Positions 36,280 to 45,049 of a stretch of DNA of 64,000 nucleotides are shown piece by piece. Every line of letters begins with the position of its first letter. Positions within the stretch are counted from its first letter, which is position 1. The position numbers were made by a program, and so were the translations under genes. The notes below the pieces were generated by a model, which saw only the letters and a program-made list of their open reading frames with translations, had not been told where the DNA came from and did not search any database. The stretch is taken from NCBI RefSeq assembly GCF_025548535.1, contig NZ_JAJLQW010000008.1, forward strand, positions 1 through 64,000, in the 5' to 3' direction. The stretch comes from Undibacterium sp. Jales W-56 (GTDB lineage: Bacteria > Pseudomonadota > Gammaproteobacteria > Burkholderiales > Burkholderiaceae_D).

Positions 36280-39200
36280 ATGAGGGGGCAAATTATGCGC
36301 GTCCAAGGTTCGCTGCAAGATATTGATTCGCAAAAACGGGCGGAGCAAGACAGACTGCAAACGATCGCCCGGCTCGAGCGCATCGCTGACAGGGTGCCCG
36401 GTTTAATCTATGAGTTTCGCTTACGTCCGGATGGCACTAGCTGCGTTCCCTATGCGAACGACTATATTCGCACCATCTTCAAGTTAACCCCGGACGCGGT
36501 ACTGGAAGACGCGTCTCCTGCGCTGAATATGGTTCATCAGGACGATATGGAGGCTTTTCAGGACTCGATACAGTGGTCCGCCAAGCATTTTTTACCCTGG
36601 AGCCATGAATTCCGCATTCAACACGAGGATGGTCAGATAGTTTGGTTGAGCGGCAATGCCACCATACAAAAAGAGGCCGATGGCTCAGTGCTGTGGCATG
36701 GATTTATCACCGACATTACCGAATCCCGCAGCTCCCAGGAACAGCTAAAGCTGCTGGAAACCAGCGTCTCGCGACTCAACGACATTGTGATGATCACGGA
36801 AGCCGAACCTTGGGACGAACCGGGACCGCGGATTTTGTTTGTCAACGATGCTTTCGAAAAAAAAACCGGCTACCGGCGTGAAGAAGTCATAGGAAAGTCA
36901 CCCCGGCTGCTGCAAGGCATTAATACCCAAAGACTTGAATTGGCGCGGATCAGAGCAGCGATGCAACAGTGGGAACCGGTTCGGGCTGAACTGATTAACT
37001 ACACTAAAACCGGTGAGGAGTATTGGGTCGAGCTGGATATTATTCCGGTTGCGGATGCGAAAGGCCGGTTCACCCACTGGATCTCGGTGGAACGGGATAT
37101 CACGCAGCGTAAGCAGGCAGAACTGGATCTCTCCAGATTAAACCGGGCCTTGATGCTGCGCAGTGCGCTGAGTCAATATGTGATCGACTCTTCCAGCGAA
37201 CCAGATTTGCTGGAAAAAGTATGTAGCCTGGCAATCGATGTCGGCGGTTACTGTTTGGCCTGGGTCGGCTATAAACGTGAGGACGCCTATAAGTCCATTC
37301 AGCCGGTGGTCGCGGTTGGCGCATCGAAAGATTATATCTATGGGATCAAACTAAGCTGGTCTGAGCAGGTGCCCGAGGGATGCGGCCCCGCCGGCAGAAC
37401 TGCGCGTAGCGGGCTACCGGTCATATGTGAAGATTTCACTAAAGACAGTTCCTTTGCTCCCTGGGTCAAAAGAGCGCATGCTTTTAACTTGAGCGGAGTA
37501 GTGACCTTGCCGCTCACTCACCAGAATAAAACCTTCGGCGTGCTGAGTTTATTTTTACAGGATGTGCGCAGTCTGGCGCCGGAAGAGGTCAATCTGCTGC
37601 ATGCATTGGCAGACGATCTGGCCTTCGGCGTCATGATGATCAGAGCGCGCAATGAGCAGCAGCGCGTGCAGTCGGCGGTACTGAAAGTCGCGGCAAGTAT
37701 TCCGATTGGTACGGATACCCGATTTTTTGAACAACTGGCTTCTAATATGGCCGATGCAGTCAGCGCCGATTGTGCATTTTTGTCACGGATTTTGCCCGAT
37801 CTGCCGCTGACCGCGCGCAGTTTAGGTGCGGTTCTCGACGGGAAAATCATGCCTAATTTTGATTATCCGGTGCACGGATCGCCCTGCGAAAATTTATTAA
37901 GTGACCAGGAATGTGTGATCAATGAAGGCTTAAGCCAGCTATTTCCGGATGCTGCTTTCCTGCAATCTTTAGGCGCGCAAGCGTATATCGGTCGTAATTT
38001 ATTCGATGCCGCCGGAGCATCCATAGGATTCATTGTCTTATTATTCCGCCAGCCTCTGGCAGACTCCGGATTCATCACATCGACACTCAAAATATTCGCC
38101 ACCCGCGCCGCTGCGGAACTGGAGCGTCAATCAGCTGATCAGCAGATTCGGCAGCAAGCCTCGCTCCTGGATAAAGCCCAGGACGCGATCATCGTGCGCA
38201 ACCTCGATCATGTCATTACGTTCTGGAATAACAGTGCGGAACGTCTGTACGGCTGGACCGCTGCCGAAGCCATTCAAAACCGTATTGACCAGTTGCTGTA
38301 TGACGACCCTACCGATTTTTACCGTGCGACGAGTCACTTAATACAACACGGTGAATGGAGCGGTGAGATCCATCAAAAGAAAAAAGACGGCAGTATTTTA
38401 GTCGTTGAAGGTCATTGGACTCTGGTGCGCGATGAGCAGGACCAACCCCAATCCATCCTGGCAATCAACACCGACATTACCGCGCGCAAATTAGCCGAAA
38501 ATGCGATTCAACAACTGGCATTTTACGATCCTCTGACTAAATTGCCGAACCGCCAATTGCTGATTGACCGCCTAAAACAAGCGATTGCAGTGAGTGCGCG
38601 CCATAAAAAAATGAGCGCCGTATTATTTATTGATCTTGATAATTTTAAAACGCTCAACGATACACTGGGCCACGATTTTGGCGATCTGCTGTTACAAGAA
38701 GTGGCGCGGCGTCTGACCTTGTGCGTCAGGGATACCGATACGGTCGCCAGATTGGGCGGCGACGAGTTTGTTGTAATGCTAGTGGACCTGAACGAGCACT
38801 TGTGGCATGCCGCAGATGAGGCAAAAATTGTCGTCGAAAAAATTCTCAGAAAACTAAATGAGCCCTACCATCTATCGGATCATGAGATCTGCAGCACTCC
38901 CAGCATCGGGGTGACGCTCATCGACGATCATGAGCACAGCGTGGAAGATGTCTTGAAGCAAGCCGATCTCGCCATGTACCAATCTAAAGCGGCAGGTAGA
39001 AATACCTTCTGTTTTTTCGACGCCGCCATGCAGCGCGAGATCATCCACAAAGTTGCGTTGGAATCAGATTTAAGAAAAGCCTTGCAGCACCGGGAATTTC
39101 GGCTTTATTACCAACCGCAGGTCGATCATACAGGGCGCGTGATCGGTGCCGAGGCACTGATACGCTGGATCCATCCTGAGCGCGGCATGGTGGGACCGGC

Positions 39201-39840
39201 GCTTTTTATTCCGGTAGCGGAAGAAACCCGGCTGATAGTACAAATCGGCAGATGGGTATTGGAAGTGGCATGCGCCCAGATTGCCGCATGGTCCAGACAA
39301 GCGGAGACCAGCCACCTGAGCCTGGCTGTGAATGTCAGTGCGCATCAGTTCCATCAACCCGATTTTGTACAGCAGGTGCTGCAAGTTCTGGCGCATTCCG
39401 GTGCCGATCCTAAAAAACTCAAAATTGAGCTGACGGAGAGTCTGCTGGTGAATAACGTAGACGATATTATCGAAAAGATGTCGGCACTCAAATCCAAAGG
39501 GGTCGGCTTCTCGCTGGACGACTTTGGGACTGGCTACTCTTCGTTGTCTTACTTAAAACGGCTGCCGCTGGATCAACTCAAAATTGACCAATCGTTCGTC
39601 AGGGATATTTTGACCGATTCAAACGACGCATCGATTGCCACCACCATTATTGCACTGGCTAAAAGTTTAGGTCTGGGCGTGATTGCCGAGGGGGTAGAAA
39701 AAGAAGAGCAAAGAGACTTTTTGAGAAGGAACGGTTGTCCTGAGTACCAAGGTTTTTTATACAGCAAAGCGATACCCATCGATGAGTTTCAGATTTATCT
39801 GCAGCAATCCAACCTGGCCAGCGCCAATTTGATCATTTAA
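36280..39840 (+). CDS. PAS/GAF sensor with GGDEF and EAL domains (C-terminal part of split gene)
   Basis: A cyclic-di-GMP turnover protein, 1186 codons. Domain order: PAS (about 27-150), PAS (160-285), GAF (about 295-450), GAF (460-625), PAS (640-745), GGDEF (about 745-915), EAL (930-1180). The GGDEF motif is intact (LGGDEF about 825), with inhibitory RxxD five residues before it. EAL is also intact (EALIRW about 956; LDDFGTGYS). Both synthesis and hydrolysis are therefore possible. The frame lacks its N-terminal GAF and half a PAS because of the frameshifts upstream. ATG 36295 has AGGGGG seven bases upstream and could start a shortened protein. Confidence 0.85.
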   Translation: MRGQIMRVQGSLQDIDSQKRAEQDRLQTIARLERIADRVPGLIYEFRLRPDGTSCVPYANDYIRTIFKLTPDAVLEDASPALNMVHQDDMEAFQDSIQWSAKHFLPWSHEFRIQHEDGQIVWLSGNATIQKEADGSVLWHGFITDITESRSSQEQLKLLETSVSRLNDIVMITEAEPWDEPGPRILFVNDAFEKKTGYRREEVIGKSPRLLQGINTQRLELARIRAAMQQWEPVRAELINYTKTGEEYWVELDIIPVADAKGRFTHWISVERDITQRKQAELDLSRLNRALMLRSALSQYVIDSSSEPDLLEKVCSLAIDVGGYCLAWVGYKREDAYKSIQPVVAVGASKDYIYGIKLSWSEQVPEGCGPAGRTARSGLPVICEDFTKDSSFAPWVKRAHAFNLSGVVTLPLTHQNKTFGVLSLFLQDVRSLAPEEVNLLHALADDLAFGVMMIRARNEQQRVQSAVLKVAASIPIGTDTRFFEQLASNMADAVSADCAFLSRILPDLPLTARSLGAVLDGKIMPNFDYPVHGSPCENLLSDQECVINEGLSQLFPDAAFLQSLGAQAYIGRNLFDAAGASIGFIVLLFRQPLADSGFITSTLKIFATRAAAELERQSADQQIRQQASLLDKAQDAIIVRNLDHVITFWNNSAERLYGWTAAEAIQNRIDQLLYDDPTDFYRATSHLIQHGEWSGEIHQKKKDGSILVVEGHWTLVRDEQDQPQSILAINTDITARKLAENAIQQLAFYDPLTKLPNRQLLIDRLKQAIAVSARHKKMSAVLFIDLDNFKTLNDTLGHDFGDLLLQEVARRLTLCVRDTDTVARLGGDEFVVMLVDLNEHLWHAADEAKIVVEKILRKLNEPYHLSDHEICSTPSIGVTLIDDHEHSVEDVLKQADLAMYQSKAAGRNTFCFFDAAMQREIIHKVALESDLRKALQHREFRLYYQPQVDHTGRVIGAEALIRWIHPERGMVGPALFIPVAEETRLIVQIGRWVLEVACAQIAAWSRQAETSHLSLAVNVSAHQFHQPDFVQQVLQVLAHSGADPKKLKIELTESLLVNNVDDIIEKMSALKSKGVGFSLDDFGTGYSSLSYLKRLPLDQLKIDQSFVRDILTDSNDASIATTIIALAKSLGLGVIAEGVEKEEQRDFLRRNGCPEYQGFLYSKAIPIDEFQIYLQQSNLASANLII

Positions 39841-39869
39841 TTTTTGTGGGGAGTACCCAAGAAAAACGC

Positions 39870-40391
39870 TCAGGTCGCCAGCGCTTTTTCCAATAAGGCA
39901 TGGAGTTCTGCAAACGAGGGTTCACCGACATAGCGTTTTAAGATATTGCCCTGCTTGTCGATGACATAGGTGGTCGGCGTCAGTTTGACGTCGCCAAATG
40001 CTTTGGCTAATTTGCCTTCGGGATCCAGCGCGACTTGAAACGGTAACTGACGCGTCTCGGTATAGTTCAGCACATAATTCGGCGGATCGTAACTCATCGC
40101 CACGGCGACATATTCCAGGCCTTGCTGATGGTATTTATTGTAGGTCTGTATCATGCGCGGCATTTCGGCGACGCAAGTCGCGCACGAGGTGGCCCAGAAA
40201 TTCACCATCACGACCTTGCCACGCAGACTCTGCGTACTGATTTTGTCGCCCTTGAGGTTGACGAAAGTCACATCGGGAACCGGCGCTTTATTCGATAGTG
40301 ATTGATAAAACAAGATCGCCAGTGTGATCAATGCCGTTATGGCAATGATAGAAAAAATCTTGAATTTATGAGGTGAAGCTGGGGCTAGCAT
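39870..40391 (-). CDS. TlpA/ResA-like membrane-anchored thiol-disulfide oxidoreductase
   Basis: A 173-residue protein with one N-terminal membrane helix (about 11-30) and a periplasmic thioredoxin-like domain bearing the redox motif SCATC (WATSCATCVAEMP), plus the cis-Pro in LTPTTYVID. Family members reduce cytochrome c apoproteins or other periplasmic disulfides. No cytochrome maturation genes are adjacent, so the partner is unknown. It is divergent from the MFS gene across about 110 bp. Confidence 0.87.
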   Translation of the reverse strand: MLAPASPHKFKIFSIIAITALITLAILFYQSLSNKAPVPDVTFVNLKGDKISTQSLRGKVVMVNFWATSCATCVAEMPRMIQTYNKYHQQGLEYVAVAMSYDPPNYVLNYTETRQLPFQVALDPEGKLAKAFGDVKLTPTTYVIDKQGNILKRYVGEPSFAELHALLEKALAT

Positions 40392-40502
40392 AAGGAATCC
40401 ACTGGGTGCGACTATCGTAGGCCGCTATTATACGACCGATACCCGATGCTCGTCGCCGACGAAGCATTCATGAGTATGGGGCAAGACCTAACCAAGGACG
40501 CC

Positions 40503-41693
40503 ATGAGCACGCTTAAAAATCATCCGCCCGCGATTCCGCGCGCCATCTGGGTACTCGGCTTCGTCAGTATGCTGATGGATATTTCATCCGAAATGATCCA
40601 CAGCCTGCTGCCGATGTTCATGGTGGGGACGCTGGGCATCAGTGTATTCGCGGTGGGATTGATTGATGGCCTGGCAGAATCGGCCACCCTGATCGTCAAG
40701 GTATTTTCGGGCGCCTTAAGCGATCGTCTGGGCAAACGTAAGGGCCTGGCTATCTTCGGTTATGGCCTGAGCGCATTCACCAAGCCCTTGTTTGCGCTGT
40801 CGCAGGGCATGGGTTTACTGCTGACCGCAAGGCTGATGGACAGGATAGGCAAAGGCATACGCGGTGCGCCGCGCGATGCCCTGATTGCCGATATCACCCC
40901 CGCGGAAATACGCGGCGCGGCATTTGGCCTGCGCCAGACTTTAGATACGGTAGGGGCGGTAGCCGGACCGTTGCTGGCAACGGTGCTGATGCTACTGTGG
41001 GCGAACGATTACCGCCGTGTATTCTGGCTGGCCGTGATACCCGGATTGCTGGCAACTCTCCTGTTGATTATCGGCATCAGGGAGCCGAAAGCGACGGCTA
41101 CGCACGTCATTAGCAACCCTATCAGCCGGGCAAATCTGCGGCGGCTCGGTACAGCGTATTGGTGGGTCGTGATTGTCGGCGGCGTATTTACACTGGCGCG
41201 TTTCAGCGAAACCTTCCTGATCTTGCGGGCACAGCAGTTGGCAATCCCGGTGGCCTGGGTGCCGATGATCATGGTCGCCATGAATCTGGTGTATGCCGCA
41301 TCGGCCTATCCGTTTGGCAAGCTGTCCGATCGCATCTCGCATGGCAGCCTGCTGGCGATGGGATTGGTCGTGCTGATTGCCTCGGATCTGATCTTGGCGA
41401 GCAGCACCGGTTGGATAGGCTTGTTTGCCGGTGTCGCGCTGTGGGGCATCCATATGGGCATGACGCAAGGCTTGCTGGCAAGCATGGTGGCCGCCAGCGC
41501 ACCGGCAAATTTACGCGGCACGGCATTTGGATTTTTTAATCTGATCAGCGGATTTGGTTTGCTGGCAGCGAGCGTGGTGGCAGGTTTGCTGTGGGATCAG
41601 TTGGGTGCGGCATTTACTTTTTATGCCGGTGCTGGATTCGCGCTGCTGACCTTCATCGGTGTGCTGATATTTCCGGCGAAATATCAGGCTTAA
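40503..41693 (+). CDS. MFS transporter
   Basis: A 12-helix major facilitator of about 396 residues from ATG 40503, chosen because AAGGA lies five bases upstream. ATGs at 40446, 40470 and 40476 are alternatives. The loop 2-3 motif is GALSDRLGKRKG and the repeat in the second half is GKLSDRISHGS. DRIGKGIRGAPRDALIADITP is typical of a subgroup with no defined substrate in my knowledge. It ends six bases before the convergent Lrp gene stop. Confidence 0.85.
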   Translation: MSTLKNHPPAIPRAIWVLGFVSMLMDISSEMIHSLLPMFMVGTLGISVFAVGLIDGLAESATLIVKVFSGALSDRLGKRKGLAIFGYGLSAFTKPLFALSQGMGLLLTARLMDRIGKGIRGAPRDALIADITPAEIRGAAFGLRQTLDTVGAVAGPLLATVLMLLWANDYRRVFWLAVIPGLLATLLLIIGIREPKATATHVISNPISRANLRRLGTAYWWVVIVGGVFTLARFSETFLILRAQQLAIPVAWVPMIMVAMNLVYAASAYPFGKLSDRISHGSLLAMGLVVLIASDLILASSTGWIGLFAGVALWGIHMGMTQGLLASMVAASAPANLRGTAFGFFNLISGFGLLAASVVAGLLWDQLGAAFTFYAGAGFALLTFIGVLIFPAKYQA

Positions 41694-41699
41694 GCGTCA

Positions 41700-42143
41700 T
41701 TACGCTGGCGCAGAAATCGTTTTGCCTGAGACATGCGTAGTCAACACAATCGCGGTCGATGTAGAACCGAAGGCATTGAGCTGATTGATAATTTGCTGCA
41801 GGTGTTCAACATCGGTCGCCAGCACCCGCATCACCGCGCCGTCTTCACCGGTCACGGTATAGCAATCGATAATCTCGGGACAGTCCGCCACATACTGTGC
41901 GTAAGGGCGGCCCTGCTGCGTTGACAGGCGTATCATCGCGGTGATCTGGTAGCCCAGCGCCTTGGGATTGATCTCGGCGCGATACGAGCGGATGACCTGC
42001 GCGCTCTCCAGCCGCTTGATGCGTTCGGACACCGCGGGCTGGCTCAGATGCACTTGCCGGCCGATCTCGGCATGCGACATACGGGCATCCTGTTGCAAGA
42101 GTTGCAGGATTTTACGGTCGAAATTATCGATTTTCGGATTCAT
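41700..42143 (-). CDS. Lrp/AsnC-family transcriptional regulator
   Basis: A 147-residue feast/famine regulator with an N-terminal HTH (HAEIGRQVHLSQPAVSERIKRLE, about 24-46) and a C-terminal RAM ligand-binding domain (VTGEDGAVMRVLATDVEHLQQIINQL). It is divergent from the diaminopimelate decarboxylase-like gene across 129 bp and may respond to lysine or another amino acid to control that gene. This is inferred from position only. Confidence 0.87.
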   Translation of the reverse strand: MNPKIDNFDRKILQLLQQDARMSHAEIGRQVHLSQPAVSERIKRLESAQVIRSYRAEINPKALGYQITAMIRLSTQQGRPYAQYVADCPEIIDCYTVTGEDGAVMRVLATDVEHLQQIINQLNAFGSTSTAIVLTTHVSGKTISAPA

Positions 42144-42272
42144 AAGTATTTAGTAGAAAATTCAAGGCAATCCTATGGTCTATCCTGTATTTGCTTATTG
42201 AATGCTATTCGCCACAATAAAATTGCTTGTTACATTATAGGTAGTTTTCAACCTTACGCCAGCAGAGAAATC

Positions 42273-43517
42273 ATGATCACCAATCAGCAGATCGCCCACA
42301 TCGCCGAGCAATTCCAGACGCCATGCTGGGCCTATGACGCCACCGTCATCCGTCAGCAAATCGCGCGCCTGCGCCAATTCGATGTGATCCGCTTTGCGCA
42401 AAAAGCGTCGAGCAATATCCACCTGTTGCGATTAATGCGCGAAGAAGGCGTGATGGTCGACTCGGTCTCGCTCGGCGAAGTCGAACGCGCACTGGCGGCA
42501 GGCTATGCGCCGAATGCGCAGGCGGGCGGCCTTGCGCATGCGCCTATCGTCTTCACGGCCGACCTGCTCGACCGGCATGCCCTGCAGCGGGTAGTTGAGC
42601 TGACTATCCCGGTCAACTGCGGCTCGCCGCAAATGCTGGAACAACTGGGCCAGGCGCATCCCGGCCATCCGGTCTGGCTGCGCATCAATCCCGGCTTTGG
42701 TCATGGCCATAGCCGCAAGACCAATACCGGCGGAGAACAAAGCAAGCACGGCATCTGGTTTGAGCATCTGGGCGCGAGCCTGGCCATCATCGAACAATAT
42801 CAGCTGACCCTGGTCGGCCTGCACATGCACATCGGTTCCGGCGTCGATTACGATCATTTGCAAAGCGTCTGCGATGCGATGATCCAGCAAGTCAAAACCT
42901 GCGGGCGTGACCTGTCGGCAATTTCGATTGGCGGCGGCTTATCGATTCCGTATCGCGATGGCGAAGCGGTGGTCGATACCGAACATTATTTCCAGATCTG
43001 GGATAAAGCGCGTCAAGAGATCGAAGCGCATCTGGGGCACCGGATCAGCATGGAGATCGAGCCTGGCCGCTTCCTGGTTGCGCAATCGGGCATCCTGATT
43101 TCGGAACTGCGTGCGCAAAAACAAGTCGGGAATAATTTTTTCGCGCTGGTCGATGCCGGCTTCAACGATCTAGCACGCCCTGCGATGTACGGCAGCTATC
43201 ACCGCATCAGCACGCATGCGGCCGACGGCACGCCGCACACCGGCGCTGTGCGGCCGACGGTAGTGGCGGGGCCTTTATGCGAATCCGGCGATGTGTTCAC
43301 CCAGGAAGATGGCGGCGTCGTGACGACGCAAGATTTACCTGCATGCGCGATCGGCGATCTGTTCGTGTTTCACGATACCGGCGCTTACGGCGCCAGCATG
43401 TCCTCGAACTACAATTCGCGCCCGCTGATCCCCGAGATCCTGGTGGACGGCGAACAGATCAGGCAAATCCGCCGTCGCCAGACGATAGACGAATTAATCG
43501 CGCTGGAGCAAATCTGA
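42273..43517 (+). CDS. lysA: Diaminopimelate decarboxylase-like PLP enzyme
   Basis: A fold-III PLP decarboxylase of 414 residues from ATG 42273. The Schiff-base Lys is in RFAQKASSNIHLLRLM (about 42), with HMHIGSG, SIGGGLSIPYR, EPGRFLVAQSG and GPLCESGDVF following. These fit LysA (meso-diaminopimelate to lysine plus CO2). The usual K-A-N-N near the start is K-A-S-S-N here, and the Arg/Ala loop details could also suit another D-centre decarboxylase. The divergent Lrp-type gene replaces the LysR control seen in E. coli. A palindromic-repeat copy follows the stop. Confidence 0.82.
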   Translation: MITNQQIAHIAEQFQTPCWAYDATVIRQQIARLRQFDVIRFAQKASSNIHLLRLMREEGVMVDSVSLGEVERALAAGYAPNAQAGGLAHAPIVFTADLLDRHALQRVVELTIPVNCGSPQMLEQLGQAHPGHPVWLRINPGFGHGHSRKTNTGGEQSKHGIWFEHLGASLAIIEQYQLTLVGLHMHIGSGVDYDHLQSVCDAMIQQVKTCGRDLSAISIGGGLSIPYRDGEAVVDTEHYFQIWDKARQEIEAHLGHRISMEIEPGRFLVAQSGILISELRAQKQVGNNFFALVDAGFNDLARPAMYGSYHRISTHAADGTPHTGAVRPTVVAGPLCESGDVFTQEDGGVVTTQDLPACAIGDLFVFHDTGAYGASMSSNYNSRPLIPEILVDGEQIRQIRRRQTIDELIALEQI

Positions 43518-43539
43518 TCAAATAAATTTCAAATCCGAT

Positions 43540-43557
43540 CCCGCACTATCCATGCGG
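43540..43557. repeat. Second-locus copy of the palindromic repeat
   Basis: CCCGCACTATCCATGCGG matches positions within the arm of the 33191-33259 palindrome exactly over 18 bases. Here there is only one copy, with arms CCGCA/TGCGG giving a small hairpin. It sits between the convergent ends of lysA and the GNAT gene. Confidence 0.8.
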
Positions 43558-43590
43558 CTTGTGGCGTGTTTTCCTGCTGCAGGCCGTATT

Positions 43591-44013
43591 TTACTTAGGT
43601 CTTCGCAATGCCATGCCAACTGAGGCGGGCGCCGTAAGTACGAAGCCAAATTGCGCATACAAATCTTGCGCTTTACCATCGGCGATCAGGCTGATGTAAG
43701 CGCTGGAAGGCGCATGCGCATCGAGGTATTGCCTGATCTCTTGCATGATGAGTTTGCCCAGGCCTTTGCCCTGATGTTCGGGTAATACAGCAATATCCAC
43801 GATCTGATAAAAACAACCGCCATCGCCTATCACCCGTCCCATGCCGATAGCCAGACCATCATGCATGATCTGCACGGCAAACAAGCTTGCCGGCAGGCCG
43901 CGCGTCGCGGCCTCAGTGGTTTTGCCGCTTAAACCAGCGGACAGGCGCAAATGCTGGTAGGTCGCCACGGAGGGGATATCGTGTTTGACCTGATAAGAAT
44001 GAGTTGATGTCAT
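43591..44013 (-). CDS. GNAT-family N-acetyltransferase
   Basis: A 140-residue cytosolic acetyltransferase. The acetyl-CoA loop QGKGLGKLIMQEI (about residues 82-94) follows the beta-4 strand VDIAVLPEH. The substrate is unknown. It is a single gene convergent with the lysA-like gene and followed on its 5' side by the PhyH-like gene on the same strand, with an 81-bp gap. Confidence 0.85.
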   Translation of the reverse strand: MTSTHSYQVKHDIPSVATYQHLRLSAGLSGKTTEAATRGLPASLFAVQIMHDGLAIGMGRVIGDGGCFYQIVDIAVLPEHQGKGLGKLIMQEIRQYLDAHAPSSAYISLIADGKAQDLYAQFGFVLTAPASVGMALRRPK

Positions 44014-44094
44014 AGAAGCAGAGTAGTAAAAATAGTTACGCAGGATTTACGCAATATAAAATATTTCTTCGAGGTAGCTGACATCCGGCTCCGC

Positions 44095-44847
44095 TCACAG
44101 AACGATGTCGTCGACACTGGCCGAGCGCGATCCGGGAAGCGCTGGATTGTCGGCGGCCCGATACGTGGTCACGAATGAAAACTTGGTCTGCCGGGTCTGA
44201 TTGCAACCAGCCGCATGAAACAAATTGCTATGGAATAGCAGCACATCGCCTTGCTGCAAAATCACCGGACGCGCTTGCGCTAACAGGCTTTGATTGGCCG
44301 GGCTATCAGCACGCAAAAATTGCGCAGTATCGAGTTGCGCTGCCTCGATAGACATGCGATGCGAACCCGGGATTACCAAGAGGCAACCGTTTTCCACGGT
44401 TTCATTGCGTAAGGCCAGCCAGGCGGAAATCAGCTCGGCACGCTGAAAACTCCAGTAGCGGCTATCTCTATGCCATCCAGTGAGACTGGAAAATCGCGGC
44501 TGTTTGGTCATGATGCAATTGTGATGCGCCTGCACCAGGCATAATTCGTCGCCGAGCAGCTGGCGTAAAGGCTGCGTCAATGCGGCGCCAGTCGCCCAGC
44601 CCCTCAGCGTCTCGCTGCGTGAGACCGCCTGCAGCAAGCGCCTTGCAGTCAAGCCGCCTTCGGCATCGCGCGAGGCCGGCGCGCCGGGGTAACGGGTGTC
44701 GGCTTCGTATTCAATCGGTGCGACATCATCGTCTAATTGCTGTTGCGCGAAAGCGATGATGGCTTCACACATGGCCGCATCGACCTGCGCCGGCAGAACC
44801 AGGTAGCCGTCGTCGTGGAATTGTTGTCGTTGTTCACAAGAAAGCAT
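44095..44847 (-). CDS. Phytanoyl-CoA dioxygenase (PhyH) family protein
   Basis: A second PhyH-like Fe(II)/2-oxoglutarate oxygenase of 250 residues. Visible motifs are GWHRDSRYW (His and Asp) and LFHSNLFHAAGCNQT (distal His), with ENGCLLVIPGSHRM between them. It shares only fold-level motifs with the 30.9 kb gene and has its own N-terminus MLSCEQRQQFHDDGYLVLP. The substrate is unknown. It is divergent from the phosphofructokinase gene. Confidence 0.85.
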   Translation of the reverse strand: MLSCEQRQQFHDDGYLVLPAQVDAAMCEAIIAFAQQQLDDDVAPIEYEADTRYPGAPASRDAEGGLTARRLLQAVSRSETLRGWATGAALTQPLRQLLGDELCLVQAHHNCIMTKQPRFSSLTGWHRDSRYWSFQRAELISAWLALRNETVENGCLLVIPGSHRMSIEAAQLDTAQFLRADSPANQSLLAQARPVILQQGDVLLFHSNLFHAAGCNQTRQTKFSFVTTYRAADNPALPGSRSASVDDIVL

Positions 44848-45049
44848 GGCAATCCATCATAAAGTGAGGGCTTCATTGTGCCACGGGGCGCAAGCGGGCT
44901 GACAGATACAGTTAGCTGGAAACGCAGCGGAACAGTGTCAGGCAAAGCGGATTGACGCGCAGACAGAAAACTACTTGCCGCTCTCTGGCAGCGATGGCAA
45001 GATAGACTCCGTTTGGCAAATACGCACACTCGCACACGAGGAGATCAGC

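Noticed and set aside
42144..42272. Lysine riboswitch upstream of the lysA-like gene
   Set aside because: The 129-bp gap is too short and lacks the lysine aptamer motifs. A divergent Lrp-type regulator is the more likely control.
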